From contig NZ_AP018920.1 of NCBI RefSeq assembly GCF_003945385.1, forward strand, positions 6,138,001 through 6,202,000: a DNA stretch of 64,000 nt, written 5' to 3'. The stretch is from Pseudonocardia autotrophica (GTDB taxonomy: Bacteria > Actinomycetota > Actinomycetes > Mycobacteriales > Pseudonocardiaceae). The notes below the pieces were generated by a model. That model saw nothing but the letters and a program-made list of their open reading frames with translations. It was not told the DNA's origin and searched no databases. A program made the translations under genes and the position numbers. Shown in pieces: positions 1 to 8,711 of this stretch. The stretch's first letter is position 1, and each line of letters opens with the position of its first letter.

Positions 1-7
1 CCCCCGT

Positions 8-856
8 GTGCCGGTCACCGCGGGCGGCCACCGGCTCCCGGCGCCACCGCCGACGGTCTCGCGTACCCGCGTGACGGTCGCCGCCGCTGCCGGCGGTGCA
101 CTGGTCGCGGCCGGCCAGACCGTCGCGGGCACCCTCGGCATCCCCGCGCTGGCGGGTGCGCCGTCGGTGGAGGAGTCCTACGAGCGGATCGCCGCCTCGG
201 CGATGCTCCCGGTGACCGCCGAGCCGCGGCCCGCCGACACCATCACTCCCGCGGTCACCTCGGCGATCGGCAGCGAGCAGCTGGCGGCGCCGTCGTCGGT
301 GCCCGACCTCGCGCAGACCGCGGCGGTCGACGTCGAGAACCTGACCAAGGCGGCCCGGCTCGGTGAGCAGGCCGCCAAGGTCGAGAGCGCGCTGTCCACC
401 GCGATGTCGCAGGGCGCTCCCAAGGCCGTCGTGTACGCCGGCGAGCCGTTCGTGATGCCGACCTCGGGCCGGTTCACCTCCGGCTTCGGCGCCCGCTGGG
501 GCGTCCAGCACTACGGGGTCGACCTGGCCGCCCCGATCGGCACCCCGATCTTCGCGCTCACCGACGGCGTCGTCGAGGAGTCCGGCCCGGCCAGCGGGTT
601 CGGCATGTGGGTCGTGCTGCGGCACCACGACGGCACAGCCACCGTCTACGGGCACATCAACCGCTCGATGGTGGAGACCGGCCAGCAGGTCACGGCAGGC
701 GAGGAGATCGCCGAGGTCGGCAACCGCGGCCAGTCCACCGGCCCGCACCTGCACCTGGAGGTGTGGGAGGCCGACGGCACCAAGACCGATCCGCGGCCCT
801 GGCTCGCCGAGCGTGGGCTCGACATCAGCGGCGCCACCGGCAGCCGGGACGCCTGA
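8..856 (+). CDS. M23 family peptidase (murein hydrolase)
   Basis: Likely exported or membrane-anchored cell-wall endopeptidase. An alanine- and glycine-rich hydrophobic stretch at about residues 22-50 resembles a signal or anchor. A linker follows, then a C-terminal LytM/M23 domain from about residue 155. Zinc-ligand motifs are visible: HYGVDLAAP (His and Asp ligands) and the terminal HLHLEVW. The metallopeptidase core therefore looks complete. The gene touches the window edge and the GTG at 8 may not be the true start; an upstream start is possible. In M. tuberculosis an M23 gene (Rv0950c) also neighbours the UvrD/PcrA helicase gene, which supports the family call. The exact peptide bond cleaved is not known. 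Confidence 0.85.
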   Translation: MPVTAGGHRLPAPPPTVSRTRVTVAAAAGGALVAAGQTVAGTLGIPALAGAPSVEESYERIAASAMLPVTAEPRPADTITPAVTSAIGSEQLAAPSSVPDLAQTAAVDVENLTKAARLGEQAAKVESALSTAMSQGAPKAVVYAGEPFVMPTSGRFTSGFGARWGVQHYGVDLAAPIGTPIFALTDGVVEESGPASGFGMWVVLRHHDGTATVYGHINRSMVETGQQVTAGEEIAEVGNRGQSTGPHLHLEVWEADGTKTDPRPWLAERGLDISGATGSRDA

Positions 857-1002
857 GCCGGTTCAGGCGGTTGCCCGGCGAGGGTGCGCGCCGCCCCGGG
901 GCGCGCACACCGTCCGAAGGTCCCGGGCCGCGCGGAATCCCCAGAACTGTTGAGGCGGGTCCCGGCTTCCGCTGCCCCGACCGGACCCGACAGGATGTCG
1001 GG

Positions 1003-1605
1003 ATGGGGGACGACTATCGGATCGGGGACGCCGAGCGGCGGGCGGTCGACGACCGGCTGCAACGCGCACACGGCGAGGGACGGCTGACGCTCGAGGAGTA
1101 CGAGGAGCGGGCGGCGAAGGCGTGGGCCGCGCGGCACCACTCCGAGCTCACCGGTCTGACCGGCGATCTCCCGCCCGATCGTGCGCCCGCCCGGCGCGCG
1201 GACGCGACGCCGGCCCCGTCCCGGGCCCGCGAGCTCGGCCTGGAATGGGCGCGCGCGGCGGGCGGGACGCTCACCACGATCGCGCTGGTCGCCGCCGCCC
1301 TGTGGGGCGGATCGCACCTGCTGGGCGGGGCCGACGGCACGGTCGTGTTCGGGAGCCGCACGGTCGGTGTCGCCGAGGACCGCGACCGGGTCGAGATGGG
1401 CGTGCTGTTCGGCTCGGTCCGGGTCGTCGTGCCCGACGACGCGCGGGTCACGGTGGGCGGCTGGAAGGCCTTCGGCTCGGTGGACTGCGAGACTGCGTGC
1501 GCGAACACCGGCGGGCGCACCGTCCAGGTCGACGTGACCGGCGCGTTCGGCAGCACCGACATCGTCACCCGCAGCGAGGCCGCCGCCGACCCGGACGACG
1601 ACTGA
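1003..1605 (+). CDS. DUF1707 domain membrane protein
   Basis: Protein of 200 residues. The N-terminal 60 residues match the DUF1707 pattern: start MGDDYRIGDAERRAVDDRL, then GRLTLEEYEER. One membrane helix lies around residues 88-106 (TTIALVAAALWGG). The C-terminal part has repeated FGS motifs (MGVLFGSVRVVVPDD, AFGSVD, AFGSTD) like the LiaF/cell-wall-stress beta-strand domain. I chose ATG 1003 because the DUF1707 domain starts there; the frame is open further upstream without family similarity. It ends 12 bp before the convergent helicase stop. The role is unknown; membrane stress sensing is only an inference from the domain type. Confidence 0.75.
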   Translation: MGDDYRIGDAERRAVDDRLQRAHGEGRLTLEEYEERAAKAWAARHHSELTGLTGDLPPDRAPARRADATPAPSRARELGLEWARAAGGTLTTIALVAAALWGGSHLLGGADGTVVFGSRTVGVAEDRDRVEMGVLFGSVRVVVPDDARVTVGGWKAFGSVDCETACANTGGRTVQVDVTGAFGSTDIVTRSEAAADPDDD

Positions 1606-1617
1606 CCCGCCCGGGCC

Positions 1618-4068
1618 CTACAGCTTCTGCATCGGCACGCCGCCGATCAGCATCAGCCGGACCGTCCCGCCGCTGCCGAAGTCGATCGTCACCGTCGCCC
1701 GCGGGCCCGACCCGTCCGCGGCGATCACCGTGCCCAGGCCGTACTTGTCGTGGTTGACCCGGTCGCCGACGTCGAGCTGCAGGGCCTGGTTGTTCAGGCT
1801 GCGCTCGGGGACCTTCCAGTCGCCGCGGTCGGAGCCGGAGCGACGGCCGAACCCGAACCGGCCGACCGGGGCGGACGGCCGCTCCGACACCAGCTGCTCC
1901 TCGGTGCGCCGCCAGTCGACGAGCTCCGGCGGCACCTCGTCCAGGAAGCGGGACGCCGGGTTGGTGCTCGGCTGCCCGAACGCCGACCGGACGATCGCCC
2001 GGGACAGGTAGAGCCGCTGCTCGGCGCGGGTGATCCCGACGTAGGCGAGCCGGCGCTCCTCGGCGAGCTCCTTCGGGTCCCCGAGGGCGCGCAGGTGCGG
2101 GAAGATCCCGTCCTCCCAGCCGGTCAGGAACACGACCGGGAACTCCAGCCCCTTCGCCGTGTGCAGGGTCATCAGGGTGACCAGGCCGGAGTCGTCGTCC
2201 GGGATGGAGTCGGCGTCGGCGACCAGCGCGACCCGCTCCAGGAACGCCGCGAGCGAGCCCGGCTCCGGGACGCCGGTCTCGTCGTCGTCGTTCGGGCCGG
2301 CCTGTGCAGTGTCCGGTGCGGTATCCGGCGCAGTGTCGGGCGCGCCCTCGGCTACGGACTCGGCCGCGGACTCGGCCGCCGCCAGATCCGCGACGGCGGC
2401 GTCACCGGCGAACTCGCGGGCCACCGTGACCAGCTCGGCCAGGTTGTCCATCCGGGTGCCGTCCTGCGGGTCCTCGGAAGCCTGCAGCTCCTCGGTGTAC
2501 CCGGTGCGGCCGTAGACCGCCTCCAGGATCTCGGCGGTGTCGTCCCCACGCTCGACCAGCTCGCCCAGCTCGTCGAGCATCCGGACGAACGCGGCGATGT
2601 TGCGCTGCGACCGGGTGGCGAGCGCCGGCAGCCGCGCCGGCTCCTCCGCCGCGGTGCGCAGCGCGTGCGCGAACGAGGTGCGCTCCCGCTCGGCGAACTC
2701 GGCGACGACCGCCTCGGCCCGGTCGCCGATGCCACGCTTGGGCACGTTCAGGATGCGGCGCAGGCTGACCGTGTCCTCGGGGTTGGACAGCACCCGCAGG
2801 TAGGCCAGTGCGTCCCGGATCTCGCGGCGCTCGTAGAAGCGGACCCCACCGACGACCCGGTAGGGCAGCCCGACCCGGAGGAACACGTCCTCGAAGACCC
2901 GGGACTGGTTGTTGGTCCGGTAGAACACGGCGATGTCGGAGTTGCGGTACTCGCCGGTGTCGACCAGCCGGTCGATCTCCCGGGCGATGAACGAGGCCTC
3001 GTCGTGCTCGTTGTCGGCGACGTAGCCGACCAGCTTCTCGCCGTCGCCGGCATCCGACCACAGCCGCTTGTCCCGGCGCTCGGTGTTGCGGGCGATCACC
3101 CGGTTCGCGGCGGTGAGGATGGTCTGGCTGGAGCGGTAGTTCTGCTCCAGCAGGATCGTGCGCGACTCCGGGAAGTCCTGCTCGAACTCGACGATGTTGC
3201 GGATGTTCGCGCCGCGGAAGGCGTAGATCGACTGGTCGGAGTCGCCGACCACGCACAGCTCGGCGGGGGCCGCCTGCGCGGTGGCCGGCAGCACCAGCTG
3301 GCGGACCAGCTCGTACTGCGCGTGGTTGGTGTCCTGGTACTCGTCGACCAGCACGTGCCGGAACCGGCGCCGGTAGTACTCCGCGACCGCGGGCATCCGG
3401 TCCAGCAGCGAGACCGTCTCCATGATCAGGTCGTCGAAGTCGAACGCGTTGGCCTGGCGGAGCCGGGACTGGTAGACCCCGTAGACCTCGGCGATCCGGC
3501 GCTCGTGGTCGTTCGCCGCCCGCTCGGCGGCGTCGTCCGGGGAGAGCAGCTCGTTCTTCAGGTTCGAGATCTGCGCGGCCAGCGCACGCGGGGCGAACTT
3601 CTTCGGGTCCAGCTCCAGGTCCCGGCCGACGATGCCGACCAGGCGCCGCGAGTCGTCCGCGTCGTACACCGAGAACGCGCTGCGCACCCCCAGATGCTTG
3701 GCCTCCCGGCGCAGGATCCGCACGCACATCGAGTGGAACGTCGACACCCACATCGGGCCGGAGCGGCGGCCGACCAGCGCGTCGACCCGCTCCTTCATCT
3801 CGGCCGCCGCCTTGTTGGTGAAGGTGATCGACATGATCTCGCCGGGGTGCACGCCACGCTCGGCGAGCAGCCAGCCGATCCGGTGGGTGAGCACCCGGGT
3901 CTTGCCCGAGCCCGCGCCGGCCACGATGAGCAGCGGCGAGCCCGCATGGGTCACCGCGTCGCGCTGCCGGTCGTTGAGACCCTCCAGCAGCTGGCGCCCG
4001 CGCGAGGTCTTCGGCTCGGCGGCGGGCCCGCCCTGGCTCGTTCCGGGGAGTTCGAACAAGGCACTCAT
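1618..4068 (-). CDS. pcrA: ATP-dependent DNA helicase UvrD/PcrA
   Basis: Superfamily 1A 3'-5' DNA helicase for nucleotide excision repair and clearing of recombination intermediates, about 816 residues. Motifs: Walker A AGAGSGKTRVLTHRI, Walker B VDEYQDTN, motif III GDSDQSIYAFRGA, and motif V/VI region LMTLHTAKGLEFPVVFLTG followed by YVGITRAEQ. A Tudor-like C-terminal domain (LDVGDRVNHDKYGLGTV) is typical of PcrA. There is an unusual Ala/Pro/Asp/Thr insert with APDT repeats near two thirds of the protein. ATG 4068 (MSALFELPGT) was chosen by similarity to actinobacterial PcrA starts; ATG 4101 (MSDPRRTVFD) is an alternative. Neighbouring M23 and chorismate mutase genes match the M. tuberculosis uvrD1 locus. 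Confidence 0.93.
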   Translation of the reverse strand: MSALFELPGTSQGGPAAEPKTSRGRQLLEGLNDRQRDAVTHAGSPLLIVAGAGSGKTRVLTHRIGWLLAERGVHPGEIMSITFTNKAAAEMKERVDALVGRRSGPMWVSTFHSMCVRILRREAKHLGVRSAFSVYDADDSRRLVGIVGRDLELDPKKFAPRALAAQISNLKNELLSPDDAAERAANDHERRIAEVYGVYQSRLRQANAFDFDDLIMETVSLLDRMPAVAEYYRRRFRHVLVDEYQDTNHAQYELVRQLVLPATAQAAPAELCVVGDSDQSIYAFRGANIRNIVEFEQDFPESRTILLEQNYRSSQTILTAANRVIARNTERRDKRLWSDAGDGEKLVGYVADNEHDEASFIAREIDRLVDTGEYRNSDIAVFYRTNNQSRVFEDVFLRVGLPYRVVGGVRFYERREIRDALAYLRVLSNPEDTVSLRRILNVPKRGIGDRAEAVVAEFAERERTSFAHALRTAAEEPARLPALATRSQRNIAAFVRMLDELGELVERGDDTAEILEAVYGRTGYTEELQASEDPQDGTRMDNLAELVTVAREFAGDAAVADLAAAESAAESVAEGAPDTAPDTAPDTAQAGPNDDDETGVPEPGSLAAFLERVALVADADSIPDDDSGLVTLMTLHTAKGLEFPVVFLTGWEDGIFPHLRALGDPKELAEERRLAYVGITRAEQRLYLSRAIVRSAFGQPSTNPASRFLDEVPPELVDWRRTEEQLVSERPSAPVGRFGFGRRSGSDRGDWKVPERSLNNQALQLDVGDRVNHDKYGLGTVIAADGSGPRATVTIDFGSGGTVRLMLIGGVPMQKL

Positions 4069-4336
4069 CGTGTCGAACACCGTACGCCGGGGGTCCGACA
4101 TCCCCGAACCCGCGGCCGGGATACCGGCCGGTGGTCTAGACTGGCGCGCGTGCACAGTGCGTACGGCGGCAGCCGGCGATTTCGGCCCGGGTCCCGGACC
4201 CGGGTACCCGCTGTGCCCCCTGCGCCCGCCGCCTGAGCGCAGAGCCACCAGCACGCCCCGGAGTCCGCGGACCCGGGGCGTTCGCGCGTCCTCGGTCCCC
4301 GGACCCGATCACCGAACCGACCGAGACGAGGAGCCC

Positions 4337-4642
4337 ATGTCCGCCACCGACCCCACCCCGCCCGGCACCCGCACCGACTCCGTCCCCACCGCCGCGGACG
4401 ACGAGATCGACGCGCTGCGCGCCGAGATCGACCGGCTCGACTCCGAGATCCTGGACGCGATCCTGCGGCGGACCGAGGTCTCCAAGCGGATCGGTGCGGC
4501 ACGGATGGCAGCCGGCGGCCCCCGGATCGTGTACAGCCGCGAGATGGCGGTGCTGGACCGGTTCGACGCACTCGGAGCCGAGGGCCGGGAACTCGCGATG
4601 ATGCTGCTGCGCCTCGGGCGCGGCCGGCTCGGCGGGCGCTGA
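4337..4642 (+). CDS. Chorismate mutase (AroQ type)
   Basis: Small all-alpha chorismate mutase of 101 residues that converts chorismate to prephenate for phenylalanine and tyrosine synthesis. The helix 1 motif DEIDALRAEIDRLDSEIL and the following RRTEVSKRIGAARM carry the Arg/Lys residues expected in AroQ active sites. A disordered Pro/Thr-rich N-terminus precedes the fold. There is no signal peptide, so it is the cytoplasmic form, as in Rv0948c, whose activity depends on complex formation with DAHP synthase in mycobacteria. The start ATG has a purine-rich gacgaggag upstream. It is divergent from pcrA. Confidence 0.85.
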   Translation: MSATDPTPPGTRTDSVPTAADDEIDALRAEIDRLDSEILDAILRRTEVSKRIGAARMAAGGPRIVYSREMAVLDRFDALGAEGRELAMMLLRLGRGRLGGR

Positions 4643-4997
4643 ACCGGCACTGGTGTCGGCACCGGGTCGGCACTGGGTCGGCGCGGTTCCCAGCAGGCGG
4701 ACCGCGCACGGCGTGTCGGTCGATCAGATCACAACCGCTCGCCGATTCGCCCGGCGTACCCGCTCCGTGACCGGTTCCGCACGCAGCGGGTGACCGACCT
4801 GGGACTTCCGGCCCGGCCACCTCACACACAGGTTGCCTGTGCCGCGAACGAGCAGGACGAACGGTTGGATACGCCCGATGAACGGGAATCACTCGAAAGG
4901 GTGACCTGCGACGAGCGGAGGGTCACCACTTGGGGCGGAGCCGCTCATCCGGTACATCTTCCCTGGTCGAAATGACCCCGAAGGAGGACGTGCGGCC
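4643..4997. other. 355-bp intergenic region upstream of the repeat-rich membrane protein
   Basis: No credible coding sequence. It contains a 7-bp inverted repeat GGTGACC/GGTCACC at about 4900-4928 with a 14-nt spacer, and a strong ribosome binding site AAGGAGG at 4981-4987 for the GTG at 4998. The base composition is less GC-rich than the genes. I could not match it to a known riboswitch. Confidence 0.4.
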
Positions 4998-6461
4998 GTG
5001 ACCGACACCCCCGCCGGTGCCCCGCTCCCCGGCGCCCCGAGCGCCACCGGGCACCGTGAGGTAGTGAGCGTCGCCGAACTGCTGGCCCGGCACACGGCAG
5101 GCGCGCGTGAATCCCGTGACGAGGCAGGTCCGCTGACCGGCCCGGTGCTGTCCGTGGGCGACCTGCTGCGCCGGGAGGGCCGCTCGCCGGTCGCCGGCGC
5201 GAGCTCCGACGTCCCGGCCGCCGGTGCCCCCGGAGGCTGGCCCGACATCGATCTTCCCCAGCCGCGTTCCGCGGCCGCGGCGGCCCGGGAATGTGCCGAC
5301 CGCCCGGCGTCCGGGCGCCGCCGGGCCGGTGCCGTCGCCGGGGCGCTCGTCGCCGCCGGTTCGGTGCTCGGCGCCGCGATCTACAACGGTGCCGCGACGC
5401 ACCCGTCGGACGCCCAGGCCGCCGCGGACGGGCTGTTCCCCGGCGTCGGGCTGCCGGCGAGCGCCCAGACCGAGACGCTGCCGGGCCAGTACCTGCCCGC
5501 GAACGTCGCGCTGCAGTCGCCGCTGGAGAACCTCCCGACGACCGCGCCCGGCGCCACCGACTGGATGGAGGTCGCGTTCCCGCAGCAGGCGGGCGCGTCC
5601 GCCGCGGCGGGCACGGTCCGCCAGGTCTCCACCGGCTCCGGCCCGAGCGCCGCAGCAGCGGTGCCCGTGCAGCGCGCCCCGGAGCAGGGCGGCCAGGCCG
5701 GTCAGGGCGGCGGGCTGCTGCCCGGCATCCTGTCGCCGGCACCGTCCTCCCCGGGTGGCTCGGCCGATCCGGGCGGTTCAGCGGATCCGGGCACCGGTTC
5801 CACCGCCACCGGCTCGCCGATCGGCGCGGTCCCGGTCGTCGCGGCGCTGAACAACCCGTCCCGCCCGCCCGCGACGAACCTGATCGAGCCGGTCACCGCG
5901 GCCGGGCCGGCGCAGGGCGGCACCAGCACCGGTCCGCTGCAGGACATCACCGAGGCCACCCGCCCGGTCGGGTCGACGGTGGGCGGCGTGGTCGCCCCGG
6001 TCGCACAGGCCGCGGCACCGGTCGGTGAGACCCTCGGCGGCACCCTGTCCCCGGTGACCTCGGCCGTCACTCCGGTGACCGACGCGGTGCAGCCGCTGAC
6101 GAAGCCGGTCACCGACACCCTGGAGCCGGTCACGACCCCCGTCCTGGGGGCGCTCTCCCCGGTCACCGAGCCGGTGCTGAGCGCGACCGAGCCGCTCACC
6201 GGGCCGCTGCTCGAGGCGGCCGCTCCGGTGACCAGCCTGCTCGACACCTCGGCGAAGCGGGACTCCGGATCCGACGACTCCGGCTCCTCCGACGAGGGCA
6301 ACGAGTCCACCCAGCCGCTGCAGGCCGTCACCAAGCCGGTCGGCGAGACCCTGGGCACCGTCACCGAGCCGGTCGGCGGCGTGCTCTCCGGTGTCACCGA
6401 GCCGGTCGGCGGGGTCCTCGGCGGTGTGACGAAGGGCGCGGGCTCGCTGCTGGGCGGCTGA
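4998..6461 (+). CDS. Single-pass membrane protein with Pro/Thr/Val-rich repeats
   Basis: I do not recognise a named family. The N-terminal cytoplasmic segment holds two related short motifs, VSVAELLARH (residues 23-32) and LSVGDLLRREGRSP (51-64), seen in several actinobacterial envelope proteins. Basic residues RRR precede one membrane helix at about 110-130. The rest is probably outside the cell. It is low in complexity, with many degenerate repeats of the form PVT-x-PV-x-x-x-L (for example PVTEPV, GVTEPVGGVL) from about residue 300 to the end, interrupted by an acidic Ser-rich stretch (SGSDDSGSSDEGNES). This suggests a wall-spanning stalk or fibre-like protein. It starts with GTG behind a perfect AAGGAGG. 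Confidence 0.6.
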   Translation: MTDTPAGAPLPGAPSATGHREVVSVAELLARHTAGARESRDEAGPLTGPVLSVGDLLRREGRSPVAGASSDVPAAGAPGGWPDIDLPQPRSAAAAARECADRPASGRRRAGAVAGALVAAGSVLGAAIYNGAATHPSDAQAAADGLFPGVGLPASAQTETLPGQYLPANVALQSPLENLPTTAPGATDWMEVAFPQQAGASAAAGTVRQVSTGSGPSAAAAVPVQRAPEQGGQAGQGGGLLPGILSPAPSSPGGSADPGGSADPGTGSTATGSPIGAVPVVAALNNPSRPPATNLIEPVTAAGPAQGGTSTGPLQDITEATRPVGSTVGGVVAPVAQAAAPVGETLGGTLSPVTSAVTPVTDAVQPLTKPVTDTLEPVTTPVLGALSPVTEPVLSATEPLTGPLLEAAAPVTSLLDTSAKRDSGSDDSGSSDEGNESTQPLQAVTKPVGETLGTVTEPVGGVLSGVTEPVGGVLGGVTKGAGSLLGG

Positions 6462-6479
6462 GCACGACACCGACCCGAC

Positions 6480-6511
6480 GCCGGCCCCGGACCACACGGT
6501 CCGGGGCCGGC
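6480..6511. terminator. Bidirectional hairpin terminator
   Basis: Perfect 14-bp GC stem (6480-6493 with 6498-6511) and loop ACAC, between two convergent genes. No U-tract, as is usual in actinobacteria. Confidence 0.7.
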
Positions 6512-6516
6512 CGCCG

Positions 6517-7191
6517 TCATACCAGTCTGCGGTCGGTCGCCCAGCGGGACAGCTCGTGCCGGTTCGACGTCTGGGTCTTGCGCAGCACGCTGGACACGTG
6601 CGTCTCGACCGTCTTCACCGAGATGAACAGCTCCCCGGCGATCTCCTTGTACGCGTAGCCCCTGGCCAGCAGGCGCAGCACGTCCCGCTCACGCTTCGTG
6701 AGCTGGTCGACCTCCGGATCGACCGGCGGCGCGGCGCCGGGACGGTCGGAGAAGGCGTCCAGCACGAACCCGGCCAGCCGCGGCGAGAAGACCGCGTCCC
6801 CGACCCGTACCCGGCGCACCGCGTCCGACAGGTCCCGGCCGGAGATCGTCTTGGTGACGTAGCCACGGGCACCGGCGCGGATCACGCTGATGACGTCCTC
6901 GGCCGCGTCGGACACCGACAGCGCCAGGAACACCGACTCGGTGCCCGCCGCCCGGGCCCGGCGCAGGATCTCCGCGCCGCCGCCGCCGGGCAGGTGCACG
7001 TCGAGCAGCACGACGTCCGGGGCCAGGTGCCCGACGCCGGCGACGGCCTCGTCCACCGAGCCCGCCTCACCGATCACCTCCACCACCGGCGTCCGGCCGT
7101 CGCCGCGATCCAGCTCGGCGCGCACCCCGGACCGGAACAGTGCGTGGTCGTCGACCAGGTAGACCCGGATCGAACCGCTGTCCTCGCTCAT
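6517..7191 (-). CDS. NarL/LuxR-family response regulator
   Basis: Two-component output protein of 224 residues. The receiver domain has a complete set of phosphorylation residues: VDDHALF acidic pair, phosphoacceptor Asp in VVLLDVHLP, the Ser of LALSVSD, and the Lys of GYVTKT. The C-terminal LuxR-type HTH is LTKRERDVLRLLARG to VKTVETHVSSVLRK. It overlaps the upstream sensor kinase gene by 4 bp, so the two are one operon. The PspC-containing kinase suggests it responds to membrane or envelope stress; the divergent PspC gene is a plausible target. Confidence 0.9.
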   Translation of the reverse strand: MSEDSGSIRVYLVDDHALFRSGVRAELDRGDGRTPVVEVIGEAGSVDEAVAGVGHLAPDVVLLDVHLPGGGGAEILRRARAAGTESVFLALSVSDAAEDVISVIRAGARGYVTKTISGRDLSDAVRRVRVGDAVFSPRLAGFVLDAFSDRPGAAPPVDPEVDQLTKRERDVLRLLARGYAYKEIAGELFISVKTVETHVSSVLRKTQTSNRHELSRWATDRRLV

Positions 7192-8603
7192 GCCGTCTCC
7201 TTCTCCCCCAGCGGCATCGACAGCCGCACCTCCGTGCCCTCGCCCGCGCCGGTGCGGATCCGGACCGTACCGCCGTGTCGTCGCATCCGTTCGTGCACCG
7301 AGTCGGCGAGACCGTGCCGGTCGCCGTCCACCGCGTCCGGGTCGAAGCCGTGCCCGCGGTCCCGGACGAACACCTCAGCGGTGCCGGGCTCGTCGTCGTC
7401 ACCCGGTTCGACCTCGACGTAGACGTCCACCTCGGAGCAGCCGGAGTGCTTGGCCGAGTTCACCATCGCCTCGCGCGCCGCGAGCACCAGTGCGCGCAGG
7501 TCGCCGTTCAGCTCGGCGTCGCCGACCACGACCGGCCCGACCGTGACGGCGTAGGTGTCCTCGACCTCGCCGGCCACCCGGGTGATCGCCGCGGACAGTG
7601 TCGTCTCGGTCGCCGCGGCGCTGCCGTCGCCACCGCGGGCGCGACCGCCCGGCCCGTACAGCCAGGCCCGCAGCTCCCGCTCCTGGCCGCGGGCCAGCCG
7701 CTGCACCTCGCGGGAGTTGCCGGCCTGCCGCTGGATCAGGGCCAGCGTCTGCAGCACCGAGTCGTGCAGGTGTGCCGCGATCTCCACCCGCTCCGCCTCG
7801 ACGGCGCGGGCCTGCCGCTCCTCCCCGAGATCACGGACCAGCCGCAGCCACCAGGGCACGGTCAGCACCGCGACGCCGAGCAGCGTGGCGACCGCGGCCA
7901 GGATCCCGAACCGGACCTGACCGAGATCGAGGTTCCCGACCAGGAACACCGCCAGCCCGGTCAGAACCAGGCTCGCGCCGAGCAGCGTGCGCAGCAGCGC
8001 CGCCCGCCCGCCGACGACCCGGCTGCGGGCGTCGCGCGCCCATCGCCTGCGCTGCGCCTCGTCGGCCTCCCGCCAGACGACGGCCGCACCCACCGTGGCG
8101 AGCCCGAGCGGCCCGGCGATCCAGCCGAGCACCGAGGCGCCGGACGTGGCCGCGACCAGGGACAGCCCGAGCCCGAGGGCCAGCAGTCCGGCCGCCTGCA
8201 GCCGTTCGGAACGGGTGACCGTGCGCTCGACCGGATCCTCCTCCTGCCGGACGAACGTCCAGAGCAGGCCGTAGGCCAGTACCCCGGCCCAGCCGAGGAA
8301 GGTCAGGACGACGAACGCCGCCCGCACCCACCGCACGTCCACACCGACGTGGTCGGCGACCCCGCCCGAGACGCCGCCGAGCAGCCGTCCGGTGCGCCGC
8401 CGCGTGAGCGGGGCCGCGAACCGTGCGGTCGCGGCCGCGGGGCCGTGGGCCGGGGTGCCGGGCACCGGGGCGCCGGCCGGGGCCGGCTCCGTCCCGCCCG
8501 GTTCCCGGGGCGGCCCCGGATGCACCCCGGCGGCGGGCGCCGCGTCAGGTGTGCGCACGGCGGCCTCGGGCGGGCTCGCGGTGCGCGGGTTCGGGCTGTT
8601 CAC
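7188..8603 (-). CDS. PspC-domain sensor histidine kinase
   Basis: Membrane sensor kinase of 471 residues from GTG 8603; an upstream in-frame start adds 26 residues. After a Pro/Ala-rich leader comes a PspC domain (RRRTGRLLGGVSGGVADHVGV followed by a membrane helix), then several further helices. The dimerisation and phosphorylation helix is of HisKA_3 type (AAHLHDSVLQTLALIQRQ, phosphoacceptor His in LHD). The ATPase domain has the N box REAMVNSAKHSG and G box VRDRGHGFD. It pairs with the overlapping LuxR-type regulator. The architecture recalls LiaS/DesK-type envelope sensors, but the signal is unknown. Confidence 0.88.
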   Translation of the reverse strand: MNSPNPRTASPPEAAVRTPDAAPAAGVHPGPPREPGGTEPAPAGAPVPGTPAHGPAAATARFAAPLTRRRTGRLLGGVSGGVADHVGVDVRWVRAAFVVLTFLGWAGVLAYGLLWTFVRQEEDPVERTVTRSERLQAAGLLALGLGLSLVAATSGASVLGWIAGPLGLATVGAAVVWREADEAQRRRWARDARSRVVGGRAALLRTLLGASLVLTGLAVFLVGNLDLGQVRFGILAAVATLLGVAVLTVPWWLRLVRDLGEERQARAVEAERVEIAAHLHDSVLQTLALIQRQAGNSREVQRLARGQERELRAWLYGPGGRARGGDGSAAATETTLSAAITRVAGEVEDTYAVTVGPVVVGDAELNGDLRALVLAAREAMVNSAKHSGCSEVDVYVEVEPGDDDEPGTAEVFVRDRGHGFDPDAVDGDRHGLADSVHERMRRHGGTVRIRTGAGEGTEVRLSMPLGEKETA

Positions 8604-8711
8604 CCGTCCATCGTCACACGACTCGGCCCCCCGGCCCTCCGGTCCGGATCCGGGGTCGACTCGGGGTTGTCCCGGAGACACCGGGATCGGCGGCCGGGCA
8701 GAGTGACCGTC

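Noticed and set aside
1750..4236. Very long plus-strand frame of 828 codons
   Set aside because: It is the antisense shadow of pcrA, whose helicase motifs are intact; long opposite frames are usual at this GC content.
4643..4997. A ydaO/c-di-AMP riboswitch upstream of the repeat-rich membrane protein
   Set aside because: Envelope genes often carry one, but I could not find the conserved core sequences or the pseudoknot pairing.
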